64,000 nucleotides of DNA, from assembly GCA_035236585.1 (NCBI GenBank), contig CP141136.1:57367136-57431135 (forward strand), in the 5' to 3' direction. Numbering within the stretch: the first letter of the stretch is position 1; each line of letters opens with the position of its first letter. The stretch comes from Warburgia ugandensis. Its lineage: Eukaryota > Streptophyta > Magnoliopsida > Canellales > Canellaceae. Positions 27,001 to 35,951 of this stretch are shown here, one piece after another. The position numbers were made by a program, and so were the translations under genes. The notes beneath the pieces are model-generated. The model saw nothing but the letters and a program-made list of their open reading frames with translations, was not told the origin of the DNA and searched no databases.

Positions 27001-28657
27001 AACTGTAATTGCCGTCTGGTACAAACGTGTTGGAAAATAATTGGGTGCTTGATTAGAACCAAAGACGTGATCTGTAGTGGTTAATGCTTGAACCTTGAGA
27101 TTACTTTTCCTGAATCTTGAATCAGATTGCCATGCTCTTCCAAACCTATCCGTGTCATTGCTGAACCCAGGTCCAAATGAATCTGAACCGCATGCTAAAC
27201 GCCCATAATTTACTAGTATGTGATCCTTACCAGTTGTAGAAGAATCATAAGATAGCGGATCAACTTGTATAATTTCAAGTGACCCAATAACCGGAGGATC
27301 AGTGGCAATACTATAGAAGCACACATCGAGCTCCCCATCATTCACAAACGCAAAGACATCTGAGTATGCTCCATTTTTACTTACATCCTCTGGCCAAGGT
27401 GACTTCCAGCTGAAAACCAGTGTTCCCTCTACGGATACATCAAAGCTTGGGGAATGCAGCTTGCTGTCATAGTTATCATACACTGTGAATGTCCTGATGT
27501 AGTAACGCCCACTTGGGACATTGACAAGATAACAGTTCTTCTTCCCAAAAGAAATTGGAAAGAACCTTAGGCTTTTTTCTTGTTGTTGAAAGAAATTATG
27601 AGGCTCTGCAACTAAACCCGGTGAGCCACCAGTATAGAATCGGTCAGCAATCCATGACTGGTTGAATTGGCTAGTGAAATTTTCTTGCCCCCCACAATCA
27701 ATCAAATATGCGGTATCTGTCAGTTGGAAAAACGATAGGCAGATTTCAAATAGAGAATGAAGAGGACGATACCAATCCTCAACGGATTTCAAATCAAGTA
27801 GGCAAATGTACTATAGACGAAATGCAAAAGAACAGCTAATCTAAGATAAAAATCAGTAAACATGTGGAAATTGCGTAGCAGGTTGAGAGTTAAAAACAAG
27901 AAGTAGATGTTCAAACAAGCTAAATAAAAAGAAGCTCAGGAATGACCCAAGAGAAACAGTAGCAACAACAAATAATTGAAACGGCTCTACATTACGAAAT
28001 TTTGGATGGAAATAGAAAAGACAACTATTTACATGCATCAGAAGTAAAAAGTAGAGGAAAGAGCAGAAGTCATCCAAAAGGCTGCAACTTTTACAATCAC
28101 CAAACAACTTGTTGGCTGAAAATTTAAATATAAAAGGAAGTTCAGAAATGAAGAAAATAACAAACAAAAATTCAACGACTCTACATTGTCAATATTTGGA
28201 CAAAAGAAAAAAGGAAAAGTAAATTAACTCTGCATAATCCAAATCAGGACATACTGCAACCGAAACCAATTCGTGCAATGATGAAATTACCACAGCCAGG
28301 AGTCCCCGCTACTCGAAGCAAAAACAGAACACATGTAAGAATCACAGAGCAGACTGGAAATTAGAAAACCCCGTAAATCATCGAAAGTTGAGTCTTTTTC
28401 CTCAATTTTCAATTTGACTACCAAAGAAAAAGAATCAAGAACACAAGAACAAACAGTAAATGCGGATGGGAAGAAAGAAAAAAGAACCGAAAATTCAAGT
28501 TTTGAAATCAGAAGGAAGAGAGCGTGCCACTGAAACTGGTGATTCTAGAAGTAGTAACAATGTAAGGTTGAAGAAGAAGATTACCGTAGGGATAACGAGC
28601 GGCAGAAGAGAGCAGTAGCGGAAGAGAAAGTAGGAAAAAGAAGAAGGAGAGAGACAT
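2577..28657 (-). CDS. Receptor-like protein: malectin-like domain + LRR + TM, no kinase (9 exons)
   Basis: Exons joined (minus strand): 28657-28585, 27716-26673, 26539-26362, 20876-20805, 19430-19362, 13605-13537, 12200-12123, 7179-6971, 2674-2577. Every junction is GT-AG, phases agree, and the sum is 1,890 nt, giving 629 residues. Seen: a hydrophobic signal peptide (residues 1-20), a malectin-like carbohydrate-binding region (about 25-365), a WNGDPCAP segment (400-407) of the kind that precedes LRRs, four LRR exons (about 432-525), GNKGLCGVPSLPAC (531-544), a membrane helix (about 559-581), then RR and a short basic cytosolic tail. Known: this is the layout of plant di-glucose-binding/LRR proteins such as Arabidopsis At1g25570, of about the same length. 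No kinase follows, so it is a receptor-like protein, presumably at the plasma membrane or in the secretory pathway; ligand and partners are unknown. Start: the ATG at 28657 opens directly on the signal peptide; an in-frame ATG 39 nt upstream would add 13 polar residues. Confidence 0.93.
4454..4622 (+). mobile_element. Au SINE copy 1
   Basis: Full-length tRNA-derived Au-type SINE: A box near GCGATGGTAGAG, B box GGTTCGACAT, central AGCCTCTTA and a GGAGCTTCGTGCACTGGGCT 3' end. The target duplication ATCTCCTCTTCATAAAT (4437-4453) recurs at 4623-4639 with one mismatch. In intron 8 of the receptor-like protein gene. Confidence 0.88.
6971..7179 (-). CDS. Exon 8 of receptor-like protein (LRR cap, membrane helix)
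   Basis: Acceptor CATCCAG|TCTC and donor ATGT|GTAAGT. It carries LSGNKGLCGVPSLPAC (cysteine-paired LRR C-terminal cap), a Gly/Ser-rich spacer, the helix IAIGLSCLVFLGVLLLMIYI, and the stop-transfer CIRRGRNDYEFGLPQDLM. Confidence 0.93.
7711..7734 (+). repeat. Poly(T) run
   Basis: About 24 uninterrupted T in intron 7. No retroelement could be tied to it. Confidence 0.85.
7977..8044 (+). repeat. Compound microsatellite (CT)n(CA)n
   Basis: About 20 CT units passing directly into about 14 CA units. In intron 7. Confidence 0.97.
8935..9014 (+). repeat. Compound microsatellite (TG)n(AG)n
   Basis: About 18 TG units then about 22 AG units. It is the reverse complement arrangement of the array at 7977, 0.9 kb away in the same intron. 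Confidence 0.97.
9650..10420 (+). mobile_element. Ty3/gypsy gag remnant
   Basis: A frameshifted gag. Seen: a coiled-coil stretch (TINKEIKKLAQQVREL near 9670), then RHLKLELPKFNIEDP (about 9930), AVPWYQWAKEMF and FTKAMCAQFEQN (about 10060-10150), and VPSEVFSCGLIVAGLKDE (about 10250-10300). This is the order of a retrotransposon gag capsid domain. No protease or polymerase part was found downstream, and no LTR pair was recognised. It sits in intron 7 of the receptor-like protein gene, antisense to it. Confidence 0.65.
10831..10951 (+). mobile_element. Au SINE copy 2 (5'-truncated)
   Basis: Starts at the B box (TCAAGCTGTGGAAACAGCC), so about the first 60-70 bp, including the A box, are missing. 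It is nevertheless bounded by a perfect 20 bp duplication (10811-10830 and 10952-10971). The truncation therefore happened during insertion. In intron 7. Confidence 0.9.
12123..12200 (-). CDS. Exon 7 of receptor-like protein (last LRR)
   Basis: A 78 bp exon with GTCTTACAG| acceptor and GATTGA|GTATGG donor. It reads LLNDNELEGQVPEELY and SIGVHGGEI, the last repeat plus the conserved VHGG segment that leads into the DLSGNKGLCG motif of exon 8. Confidence 0.92.
13537..13605 (-). CDS. Exon 6 of receptor-like protein (LRR)
   Basis: A 69 bp LRR exon with TTCTGTAG| acceptor and TTGC|GTAAGT donor. It reads LDLSSNLFTGTIPGSL and RTSRLQL. It lies 5.8 kb from exon 5, across the most TE-rich intron of the gene. 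Phase 2 on both sides. Confidence 0.92.
13743..13832 (+). mobile_element. SINE-like repeat, family C copy 1
   Basis: GGCCTTCTAGCACAGTGACG, GGTCACAGGTTTGAGGTG and neighbours match 30558-30625. The B-box-like GGTTTGAGG suggests a Pol III-derived repeat. No tail or duplication identified. In intron 5. Confidence 0.4.
14271..14445 (+). mobile_element. Au SINE copy 3
   Basis: GGGGAGCCTCGGC start, B box GGGTTCGAGG, GCCTCTTGCAAAA, and a 3' end GGGCTGCCCTTTTT with a short T tail. Good overall match, no clear target duplication. In intron 5. Confidence 0.85.
15811..15989 (-). mobile_element. Au SINE copy 4
   Basis: Full-length on the minus strand (ends AGGGGAGCCTTGGCGCAACA and GGGCTACCCTTTTT-like). 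Perfect 19 bp target duplication TACATATTTAATTTCTAAA at 15792-15810 and 15990-16008. In intron 5, sense to the host gene. Confidence 0.92.
16526..16976 (+). repeat. 5' LTR of the deleted gypsy element
   Basis: Starts TGAAACATTTTC and ends near CTCCTGTATCA. It aligns along its full length with 17690-18141, with frequent point differences and a few small indels, so the insertion is not recent. Confidence 0.82.
17690..18141 (+). repeat. 3' LTR of the deleted gypsy element
   Basis: Starts TGAAACATAGGG right after the polypurine tract and ends near CTCCTGCATCA. It is the partner of 16526-16976. Confidence 0.82.
19362..19430 (-). CDS. Exon 5 of receptor-like protein (LRR)
   Basis: A 69 bp LRR exon with TTTGCAG| acceptor and AATT|GTAAGT donor. 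It reads LNLSSNSLGGTVPSGIGQ and KSLVKL. Phase 2 on both sides, so it can be skipped without a frameshift. Confidence 0.92.
20805..20876 (-). CDS. Exon 4 of receptor-like protein (LRR)
   Basis: A 72 bp exon, exactly one LRR in length, flanked by CAACAG| and CCT|GTAAGT. It reads LDLASQGLKGYISDQIG and LLTNLVSL. It begins and ends in phase 2, as plant LRR exons commonly do. Confidence 0.92.
21277..21460 (-). mobile_element. Au SINE copy 5
   Basis: Full-length on the minus strand with T-rich 3' end. Perfect 16 bp duplication TCATCATACACTCATA at 21261-21276 and 21461-21476. In intron 3. Confidence 0.92.
21880..22200 (-). pseudogene. pogo/Tigger-like transposase remnant
   Basis: Minus strand, two frames: HAAWDEISVQTIRNCLSMC (22115-22175) resembles the W..V...TI.NC motif after the catalytic core of pogo/Tigger (CENP-B-like) DDE transposases. 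The next frame gives LNPIEEDQVAYTELEEDD (21890-21950), like the acidic tail of the same proteins. Frameshift between them; no DDE triad found. In intron 3, sense to the host gene. Family assignment is by eye only. Confidence 0.35.
22349..22502 (-). mobile_element. Au SINE copy 6 (5'-truncated)
   Basis: Begins at GTTGTCATCATGTGACC on the minus strand, so it lacks roughly the first 25 bp with the A box. A perfect 18 bp duplication ACTGTCAGATCTACAGGT (22331-22348 and 22503-22520) still bounds it. In intron 3, 0.9 kb from copy 5. Confidence 0.92.
22555..23600. repeat. Tandem duplication, unit about 640 bp
   Basis: 22555-22960 matches 23197-23600: TCTCTCCAGGTTTCA.CTTTTGCAAG, AACAGAAGATTTTCTAA and GGGCAAAGAATCCAGTCT recur in order, with point changes. 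The part 22960-23050 (GGACAAAGCAA.AAGAGCAAA) also matches 21165-21240, so a third partial unit precedes it, separated by SINEs and the transposase remnant. In intron 3. Confidence 0.7.
24295..24865. repeat. Degenerate minisatellite, period about 58 bp
   Basis: About ten diverged units of the form GGGGTCCCTCTTCCAGGAGG, then ACTCT-AAGGAGTC, then AAAGTCTACAACT. The clearest are 24385-24505 (two adjacent units) and 24650-24780. In intron 3. Confidence 0.55.
26362..26539 (-). CDS. Exon 3 of receptor-like protein (LRR N-terminal segment)
   Basis: Encodes ALRALKKSLRIPDRMGWNGDPCAP and TWDAWEGVTC, the linker and LRRNT-like region. Two phase-compatible acceptors exist: TTAG| before 26539 (chosen because a CTGCTTCCC pyrimidine tract precedes it) and GCAG| 27 nt inside the exon. 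The second would remove nine residues (VDQYLYMDA). The donor is CAATT|GTAAGC. Confidence 0.9.
26673..27716 (-). CDS. Exon 2 of receptor-like protein (malectin-like domain)
   Basis: The acceptor is CAACTGACAG|ATACC and the donor CAAG|GTACCG. It encodes almost the whole malectin-like domain. It starts at DTAYLIDCGG, the family's typical opening motif, and includes RFFPIS, CYLVNVPSGRYYIR and the FHFAEID-type motif (WFHFAEIDPKI). Being one long exon of 1,044 bp, it is the most easily recognised part of the gene. It ends on SIVPIQ, just before the LRR N-terminal segment. Confidence 0.95.
28585..28657 (-). CDS. Exon 1 of receptor-like protein (signal peptide)
   Basis: Begins MSLSFFFFLLSLPLLLSS, a clear signal peptide, and ends in phase 1 at TACG|GTAATC. 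Intron 1 (868 bp) follows. An in-frame upstream ATG at 28694-28696 is not preferred, because it would bury the hydrophobic core behind 13 polar residues. Confidence 0.88.
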
Positions 28658-30054
28658 GGCGACGCTGTTTTCGTGGTTTGCGACAGCATGTGGCAAGTAG
28701 ACGGATCCAAAGGAACGAAGAAGGAAACAGCGAGATTAAAGGGGAGCAAGATTTTCTTCTCCCCGGCAAACGTGCGCCTCCGGCGTACGCTGGTGTTAAC
28801 TGGCGCTCACTATCGGGTTTTAAGTTTTGCGCCCGTGAGTGCGTGGTGTGGGGTCGGCCATGGCTACTTTTGGTGTCTTCCGGGTCTAGTTACTGTCAGA
28901 GTTGTGACAGAAGGAGAAAGGTGGTGGGGAGAGTAATATTACGTTAAATGAGAACGGATAAAGACAGGGGACGAGGTTGATTCCCTTTCTCCCAAGTATT
29001 ATGTGTATATTTTGCACTTACTTTTTGGGCTTATCAAAGTGGCATCCTTTGCTTCTTTTGTGTAAGATCTCTGTCCAAGGCCAGACGTACAACTTCTTCC
29101 TTCAATGAGCTGAGTTTTGAGTCAGCTTTGACTCCTTGTTGAGTCCATTTGACTCACTCACCTTCTGAGTCGAGTTGAGGTTTTGGGTTGCTAATTCTCA
29201 AATGCAGAGACTAACCACTTTCTTGAGCTAAGTAAGACTACATGGCACCTCAAGAGGGAGCCTCACTTTGATGCTTGATGAAAGTATATCACTTCCCTGA
29301 GCCTAACTAATCCCAAATCTAGTGAAATTATAGTAAATCCTAATTGTTAACTGAATATACTGTAATGCTAATTGGTAGAAACATAAGTAGGTCTTATCTT
29401 GAGAAAGAGAAGAAAGCAACAAGTAGCGAACATTGTAAAAACTATGTGTCCACATAGACAATAACATCTGTGGACAATGTCAATGACGCGGACATTCTTT
29501 GTCCATAATTGACACCCTAAAACTATTAACACGCAGGTTTCACTGGATATTGGGATATACTGAGTTACTAACATGGATTTTCTCTGTGTCCATGGACATT
29601 GGCCTAGACAATGCAATATTGCAATCCACTAAGACCTTGTTATAGATCTAAGCCATCCATCAAGTTCAGAATATAAAAAATAGGTATCTATGAGAAATTA
29701 ATGCATTTAGACAATCCCTAAGTACTTGTTTTGTGTCTTTTAGAAAATTAATTAAGTTAGATTGGTTGTGGTTTTTAACCCAAAGAAACCTAAGCTAAGA
29801 ATCAATGCTGCATGGGACAACTTAGAGAAATATGTTTCAAGTGTATCTTCCCTCTCAAAGTTAATATGAGAGGAAAAAGAATTCCGAGCTTTCTCAAAAA
29901 ATAGAACTAGTAATATTGGATTTCTTTGTATTGAGTAAGTTTGTCCTGAGTCAAGCCTTAAACCTTGGGCATTCTAGACCTCAGATTTAGGGCTTGGATG
30001 AAATGTGTCTCTCTTGAATGGTTAATTAAAGGCACACTTTCGTATCTTCATTTG
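28658..30054. other. Upstream region of receptor-like protein gene
   Basis: Leader and promoter should lie at 28658-29000, which is locally GC-richer. No convincing TATA box was found. At 29105-29180 GAGTC/GACTC words recur on both strands. The rest shows nothing recognisable. Confidence 0.4.
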
Positions 30055-30070
30055 GTTGCCTATCCAAAAT

Positions 30071-30228
30071 AAAGGGCAGCTCCGGTGTATGAAGATACTG
30101 CATATGTAGGGTTCAAAAAAAGGGGCGGACTACAAGGGTCAATAATACGTGGTCTTACTTTACACTTTGCAAGATCCATGCATTGAACAAGTGACCTCAA
30201 GTGATGACAACTCGACATTGCGCTTTCT
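30071..30228 (-). mobile_element. Au SINE copy 7
   Basis: Diverged copy with small internal deletions around the B box. Perfect 16 bp duplication GTTGCCTATCCAAAAT at 30055-30070 and 30229-30244. Confidence 0.85.
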
Positions 30229-30557
30229 GTTGCCTATCCAAAATGTCGCCTATAAAATACGTGCTATGCATAACTTAATTAATTCTTCGTGATCGAGGTC
30301 GATGCAACATGTAAATTATTAAAATGGGGGTGGTGGTTAGTTAATGTTCTTGGTGAGAAAGAGACAGGCATTGAAGTCACTACGATTATGACATTTGTAT
30401 TATGGTAAGATCTGAGAGATTATATCTCAAATCCTTGTTTTCTGCTTATATTTACTTATATTTAATGACACTCAGATGGTTCCTTTCCATTTCTATTTAG
30501 TAAAGAGGACTGAAATTATTGTGACAACAGAGGAAAAGCACCACTTCTGCAACGGCC

Positions 30558-30632
30558 TTCTACAGCAGTGGTGCAGGAAGGGCCCTGTGCTAGGTCACGG
30601 GTTTGGGGTGCTCCTAGATTTGGGCTTATCCA
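30558..30632 (+). mobile_element. SINE-like repeat, family C copy 2
   Basis: GGCCTTCTACAGCAGTGGTG, then GGTCACGGGTTTGGGGTG: the second copy of the unit at 13743. Confidence 0.4.
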
Positions 30633-31403
30633 TTAAAAATAAATAAAATTCCGGTACATAAAGATGGACTCATAATCACACACTTGTCCCCCCATGAACT
30701 ATTAATAAATCAAATAAAAATGGTGATCAAGGTTCGAGACTGGGCATGTCTGTCTACTTCTAAAGAAAAGGGTCCTAATCGAGGTGACGACTTCGATAAT
30801 ACTATTTTTCTTTTCCTGAATTAAGTTAATCACCAACATAGTGGAGTAAAGTATATATAATCACCAAGAATAATGCTAAACTAACCATACTATGAGGCGC
30901 GGTTTAGCGATCACATCTTATAGAGCTTACCTTTGCATTATTGGAATTGCTCGTCTCATTTCTTCGGCTTTAGTTTTCTTACCGATTAAAAATCATATGC
31001 ATTGGATAACTCTAGCGTCAAAGAAATCATGTGTTGTTTATGAAGTTTCTAAGCAGTCTTTTTTATATGATTTTTAGATGCCAGAATCATCCAAATCACA
31101 TGTTGTTTTAATCTATAAGATATCTAAATCTATAGCAATTAGATGAACGAGGAGGATCATTCAAAGGTAGCATTAGAAAATGTGACCAAATTATTTTTTT
31201 CCTAGTTGCTATTACAGTAGATTATATTTAGAAAGAAGAATATTGGTTCTATGTAGATAAACATGGGTGCATTTCTTTAGCCCACACCATCACAATAAAT
31301 CTCTATAAACCTTTCTTTCTGTAAATACTAATAGTAGGTAAGATTTGACACATGGGGTTGATTTTTCATAAACATTGGTTATATTTCTTTTTGCAGTTTA
31401 TAG
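30633..31403. other. Intergenic, nothing recognised
   Basis: Low-complexity AT-rich DNA between a SINE-like repeat and the plastid insert. A 61-codon ORF at 30892 has no recognisable features. Confidence 0.4.
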
Positions 31404-31689
31404 ATGGGTGCTATTGGAGGAGTCCGTCCGGCTTTGAATCTACGCACCTATGACTTCATTTTTCAAGAAATCTGTGCAGCAAAAGATCTTAAATTTGAGA
31501 CTTTTTACACTAAAAATATTCTCTTAAACAAAGGTATTCGTGCTTGGATGGCTGCTCAAGATCAGCCTCATGAAACCCTAATATTCTCTGAGGAGGTTTT
31601 ACCCTATGGAAATGCTCTTTAATGGAACTTTAGCTTTAGCTGGCCATGACCAAGAAACCACTGGTTTTGCTTGATGGGCCGAGAACGCC
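31404..31689 (+). pseudogene. Plastid-derived insert: psbD 3' end / psbC 5' end
   Basis: The reading frame from 31404 matches the last ~70 residues of photosystem II D2: [50 protein letters not shown] and stop. The sequence then runs into the overlapping start of psbC ([18 protein letters not shown]), exactly as in chloroplast genomes. In the psbC frame a tryptophan codon has become TGA at 31673-31675. Several differences from the usual plastid sequence, as I recall it, are C-to-T or G-to-A, consistent with decay of methylated nuclear DNA. Similarity stops abruptly after GAGAACGCC. This is nuclear plastid DNA (NUPT), not a working gene. Confidence 0.88.
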
Positions 31690-32116
31690 TGAACTTTGTT
31701 GCCAATCCTATTCAAGAACTGCAGAAGATGGTCGATTATAGAAAATAAAAAGACTGAAAAAATATGAGAAATTCAATGTGTTCCAGTTTATACCAATTGT
31801 GGCAAATTGGAAGTTTTCCAACCAAGGAAAGTATCTTAAAATTAGTTATTGCAAATCTCAAAATTATGACAAAATCGTTTTGTAGGGTTTGGTAAATTGT
31901 GGCCCAAAAATGTATTTGCAGAAGTTCCGCAGGAAGAAGAAAGAAATTATGTACAGAGTTAGTGGAGGTGGAAAAGTCAAAGGATTAGATGTAAATAGTC
32001 AAGCATGAATAACCACCAACTCTTTTATCCGTGAGTTTTGGTTGTTTCATTTAGGGACTAGCGTAGACATTTGATGGGAGGCATCGTCGCCAGTACCTGA
32101 ATTATTTCTTTTATGT

Positions 32117-32291
32117 TGGGAACTGTCATCGCAGTGGTTGTCGCGTGACTTTGAAGTTTAGAGTTCTAGGCATGAAAGCAGTATTCTTATAAAATATATG
32201 GTAAAGTTGTGTACTATAGATTCTTTGGGGTCTGACCTTTTTCTGAACCATGCATGCGGAGAAGTTTTGTTTACTAGGCTGCTCCATTTTC
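32117..32291 (+). mobile_element. Au SINE copy 8 (degenerate)
   Basis: Recognisable in order: GTTGTCGCGTGACTTTGAAG, ATGGTAAAGTTGTGTACTAT, TTTGGGGTCTGACC and a TAGGCTGCTCCATTTT end. Heavily mutated, with no duplication seen. Confidence 0.7.
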
Positions 32292-32474
32292 TAAACATAG
32301 CCGCAGTTTCTCAGCCCACAAATGGAGATGATTTTCAAAAAATCAGGGTTGAACAACTAGACCAACCAGCTGAGCAAGATGCGCTATTGCATATGCAGCA
32401 GTATCATATGATCTTTCTTGGTTTACTTATTTCAAGAATAAGAAGTTGCATAGATCCCTAATCAAGCATCTCCT

Positions 32475-32654
32475 AAAAAAGGATAGTCCCGGTGTATGAA
32501 GCTCTCGCACATGTGGGGTCTGGGAAAGTGGCAGACTACAAGGGTCAATAGTATGCAGCCTTACCTTACACTTTGCAAAAGGCTGTTTCCAAGCCTTGAA
32601 CCCGTGACCTCAAGGTCATATGACGACAAATCTACCCTTGCGCCAAGACTCCCC
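32475..32654 (-). mobile_element. Au SINE copy 9
   Basis: Near full-length on the minus strand: GGGGAGTCTTGGCGCAAGGG start, CAAGGCTTGGAAACAGCC middle, GGGACTATCCTTTTTT end. No clear target duplication. Confidence 0.85.
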
Positions 32655-33234
32655 TTCTAAAGATAAAGAAAACAAATGAAAACAGTTATAATCTAACGGA
32701 TTAACAAATTGTCTAGCTGAAAATGATAACCATATGCATAAGTCATTCGTAGGAGTTCCAATAAATAGATACATTTAGCATACTACCTACTTTCATCTAC
32801 GAGAGAGAGAAACAATTAAAGAACCTGCCGGTGCAAAAAGATATTTTCTTCTTTTTTTTGCCAAGGAAATTGACTGGTGGTAAAGACACGATAAACTTTG
32901 ACCAACATGAAAATTCTCTGTGGTCCGTGCCTTCGCTCTCGTTGGGGAATCAAAGAGTTCAGAAGTATACCATTTGGGCTCATATAGAAAATGTACTTGT
33001 GATCCATACAGGTAAAATTGCAGAGTAAAGTGCTATCCTATAATGCTTTGCTATCGTATCAAAAGAATGTTTCATTAGCATACAGTAATTCACCAAAACC
33101 TAATAATTCCCATTATTTTAGGAAAATCCTAAATAGGTATTCTTAGACGACCAGTCAAGACAAATAAGTTTTCATGCACTTGTCTCGTCATTTTGTTCTA
33201 GATTAACGGATTGGATCATGCCTAATGGCATATG

Positions 33235-33417
33235 TAAAAGGGCAGTCCTAGTGCAGGATGCTCCTGCATATGCAGGGTTTGGGAAAGGGGCGGATCATAA
33301 GGATTAATAGTATGCAGCCTTACCTTGCATTTTGTAAGAGGCTCTTTCTATGCCTTAACTCATAACTGCAAGGTCACACGACAATAATTCTACCGTTGTG
33401 CTAAAGCTCCCCTTCAA
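33235..33417 (-). mobile_element. Au SINE copy 10
   Basis: Near full-length on the minus strand. Decayed 14 bp duplication CCTAATGGCATATG (33221-33234) against CCTATTGGCACATG (33418-33431). Confidence 0.85.
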
Positions 33418-34190
33418 CCTATTGGCACATGTGAGTCTTCAAATTTATACATCATTCAATGGGCAACCTCCAAGAAGGGCTGAAAGGCCGTACCTTGTAA
33501 GCCAACATGTTAATTTTAGCATTGAGGAGTACTAAATGAACGCTTCATATAAGAGCATCAAGTTGACCACTAGTAATGGAGCCTAGTTTTTTATGATCGG
33601 ACTCGTTCATCTAATTGCTCAAGATGTGAATGTTTGGTGGATGAAAAAGCATCTTATTTCTTTGAAGATTCAAGGACAACTTTTTAGATGATAGAATCAT
33701 TTAATTTAGGGATCCCTCAAAAAGAAAAAGAAAAGATTCATTTAATATACTTGCTTTTTGTTCTATTAAACATCCAAAGCTAGAGTAACTAGACGAATGA
33801 GTTCGATTATACAGAAGTGGCTGCATGGATATTACCTCTTTCATCCATGGACCATTCCATCGTTGATCCTTCACTTGGACGCCCCAAAATCTGCTCATTG
33901 GATGATCAAATGCTATTCTTGTGGTACGTGAGATTAACTAGATTAAAAGTTATGATTGCTTAATATCTGATATGCTTGAAGTATCATGTGCTAGATAATT
34001 TTGTCAAAATACAGTTCAAATTATCTAGCTAAGAGTAAAATGAAAATTAGTGAGAAGTAGCCGAAGGAAAACACAGAAATCAAGATGTGAAAATGGTGGG
34101 TAGAGACATATTACTCGTTATAACACTACACCTGAGATAAATTATTGCCCTCCCTCCTCAATATTCAACAATGGCTCAGGACTTAGTAAG

Positions 34191-34340
34191 AAGGAGAGCT
34201 TTGGCGCAATGGTAGAGTTGTCATTGTATGATCTCGAGTCCATGGGTTTAAGGTGTGGAAATAGCCTCTTGCAAAATGCAAGATAAAGCTGCATACTATT
34301 GACCCTTTTAGTCCGCCCCTTCCCCAAATCCCACATACGC
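34191..34340 (+). mobile_element. Au SINE copy 11 (3'-truncated)
   Basis: A box GCTTTGGCGCAATGG, degenerate B box GGGTTTAAGG, GCCTCTTGCAAAATGCAAG and CCGCCCCTTCCCC. It ends at ACATACGCGGCATG, without the usual GGGCTGCCC end. Confidence 0.82.
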
Positions 34341-34538
34341 GGCATGATGTAGGAGTAGTTCTTAATCATTCTTACTTTAGAAGTGAGTGTAAGCAATCAT
34401 ACTTTCTTGGATCTGACAACATCTGGTTCCAAGGTTCATTTACTCATTCTCTTATTCATATTTTACTGTAGAAGGATAAAAGTGAGATGATCAATACAGC
34501 CCAAGATATCTAAGTATAATAAAATATGAGTTACAACT

Positions 34539-34712
34539 GGGCAGTTTCAGTGCACCAAGCTCCCACCTATGCAGGGTTCAGGGAAGGGGCGAACCACAAG
34601 GGCCTAATAGTACGCAGCCTTTATATTTTTACAAGAGGCTACTTCCATGCCTTGAACCCATAACCTCAAGATAACATGACGACAACTTTTACCATTACGC
34701 TAAGGTTCCATT
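34539..34712 (-). mobile_element. Au SINE copy 12
   Basis: Near full-length on the minus strand, with the A-box region mutated (CCTTAGCGTAATGG) and 3' end AAACTGCCCAG lacking most of its T tail. Confidence 0.82.
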
Positions 34713-35087
34713 CAAATGGTTTTCATAGCCTTGCGATATCTTTTCTTATCTATTATATATCACTATTCTAAAAGGCAGAAATTAGGCAGCTCTCCGCCGT
34801 ATAAACTTCTAAAATCAACATTTTTCAGATGTGAAATTATTATTTTGTCCAGTTTATACTAGGTTTTTAATTTTATTTTTTTAGGTAAATCTTAATTTTG
34901 CTTGCTAGAATTTTGTTGAAGTCAAAGTAACTTCTTTGAACACACTCTTTCGCGTTACTTTTCCTTATTTTGGTTGTCTTTGCCCTAATTTTCCTTTTGG
35001 TGAAATGTCTTTACCCTATTTAAAGAATGAAAACATGCTTCTTCTTTTTATAAACAACGTAAATATGTTTGACCATATCTCTCTTTT

Positions 35088-35093
<6 letters not shown>

Positions 35094-35151
<58 letters not shown>
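35094..35151 (+). repeat. (TA)n microsatellite
   Basis: About 29 TA units, uninterrupted. Confidence 0.97.
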
Positions 35152-35154
<3 letters not shown>

Positions 35155-35815
35155 CACTTACTTTATGCAGGTGCAAGGAGCATGTGATATTTGAGTGGCT
35201 GGAAAAAAGTAGAAAACAGAAAAAGTTAGAGGAAATGGCAGTTACAAACTTTTCCTCGCCAATTAAATGTCAGCTGCACTTTACACCTGCAGCTCTTTGC
35301 TGAAATTACAGCTCTCATACACACACATATATATTGAAGAAAGATACTTAATTTATTACTGGGGTAGAACAACCCTCCCCGTAGCCTTACAAGATAGAAG
35401 CCATGATTAAGACGGTCTACAGCCTCTAATCAACAACCCAATCGATAACTACACAACAAATGTTTACATGTAGTCCAAATACATTACTCCGTGTTTGATA
35501 TTCAGCCCGTAGATCATCAATTTAGTTGTTGATCTTCAGAAAATTGTCGACTCAAACCATGATATGCAGTGGTCTGATTGTAGGATCAACAAGCAATTTT
35601 CCTTCTTTGGCAAGTACTTCAGCTCTACTACTCCCTGACATGATCCCCAAGAGTATAAATGCATACAAGTACAGCTAAGAAAATGCATGAGCATGGTAAA
35701 TCTTGATTCTGGGTTCATCTAGTATTACACCTTCCGCTGCTAAATTGTCTACCACACTGTTGGCAAATCTAAAGGTCTGCTCGTTTTTGAACCATATATT
35801 TTCAAGAAATTTTTG

Positions 35816-35951
35816 AGGGAAGCATTGGCGCAATGGTAGGGTTGTCATCATGTGACCTTGAGATCACTGGTTCAAGTAGTGAAAATGGCTTCTTACAAAA
35901 TGCATGACAAGGCTGCGTACTATTGACCCTTGTAGTCCACTCCTTCTAGGG
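35816..35951 (+). mobile_element. Au SINE copy 13 (in LINE, 3'-truncated)
   Basis: A box GCATTGGCGCAATGG, B box GGTTCAAGTA, AAGGCTGCGTACTATTGACC. It ends at GGGACCATGCAT, missing the last ~35 bp. It lies inside the RNase H part of the LINE remnant. Confidence 0.82.

Noticed and set aside
26803..27084. 93-codon plus-strand ORF
   Set aside because: Shadow of exon 2 of the receptor-like protein on the opposite strand.
29105..29180. Cluster of GAGTCA/TGACTC words upstream of the receptor-like protein gene
   Set aside because: Could be bZIP-type sites, but it is equally well explained by local repeat structure, and its distance from the gene is unclear.
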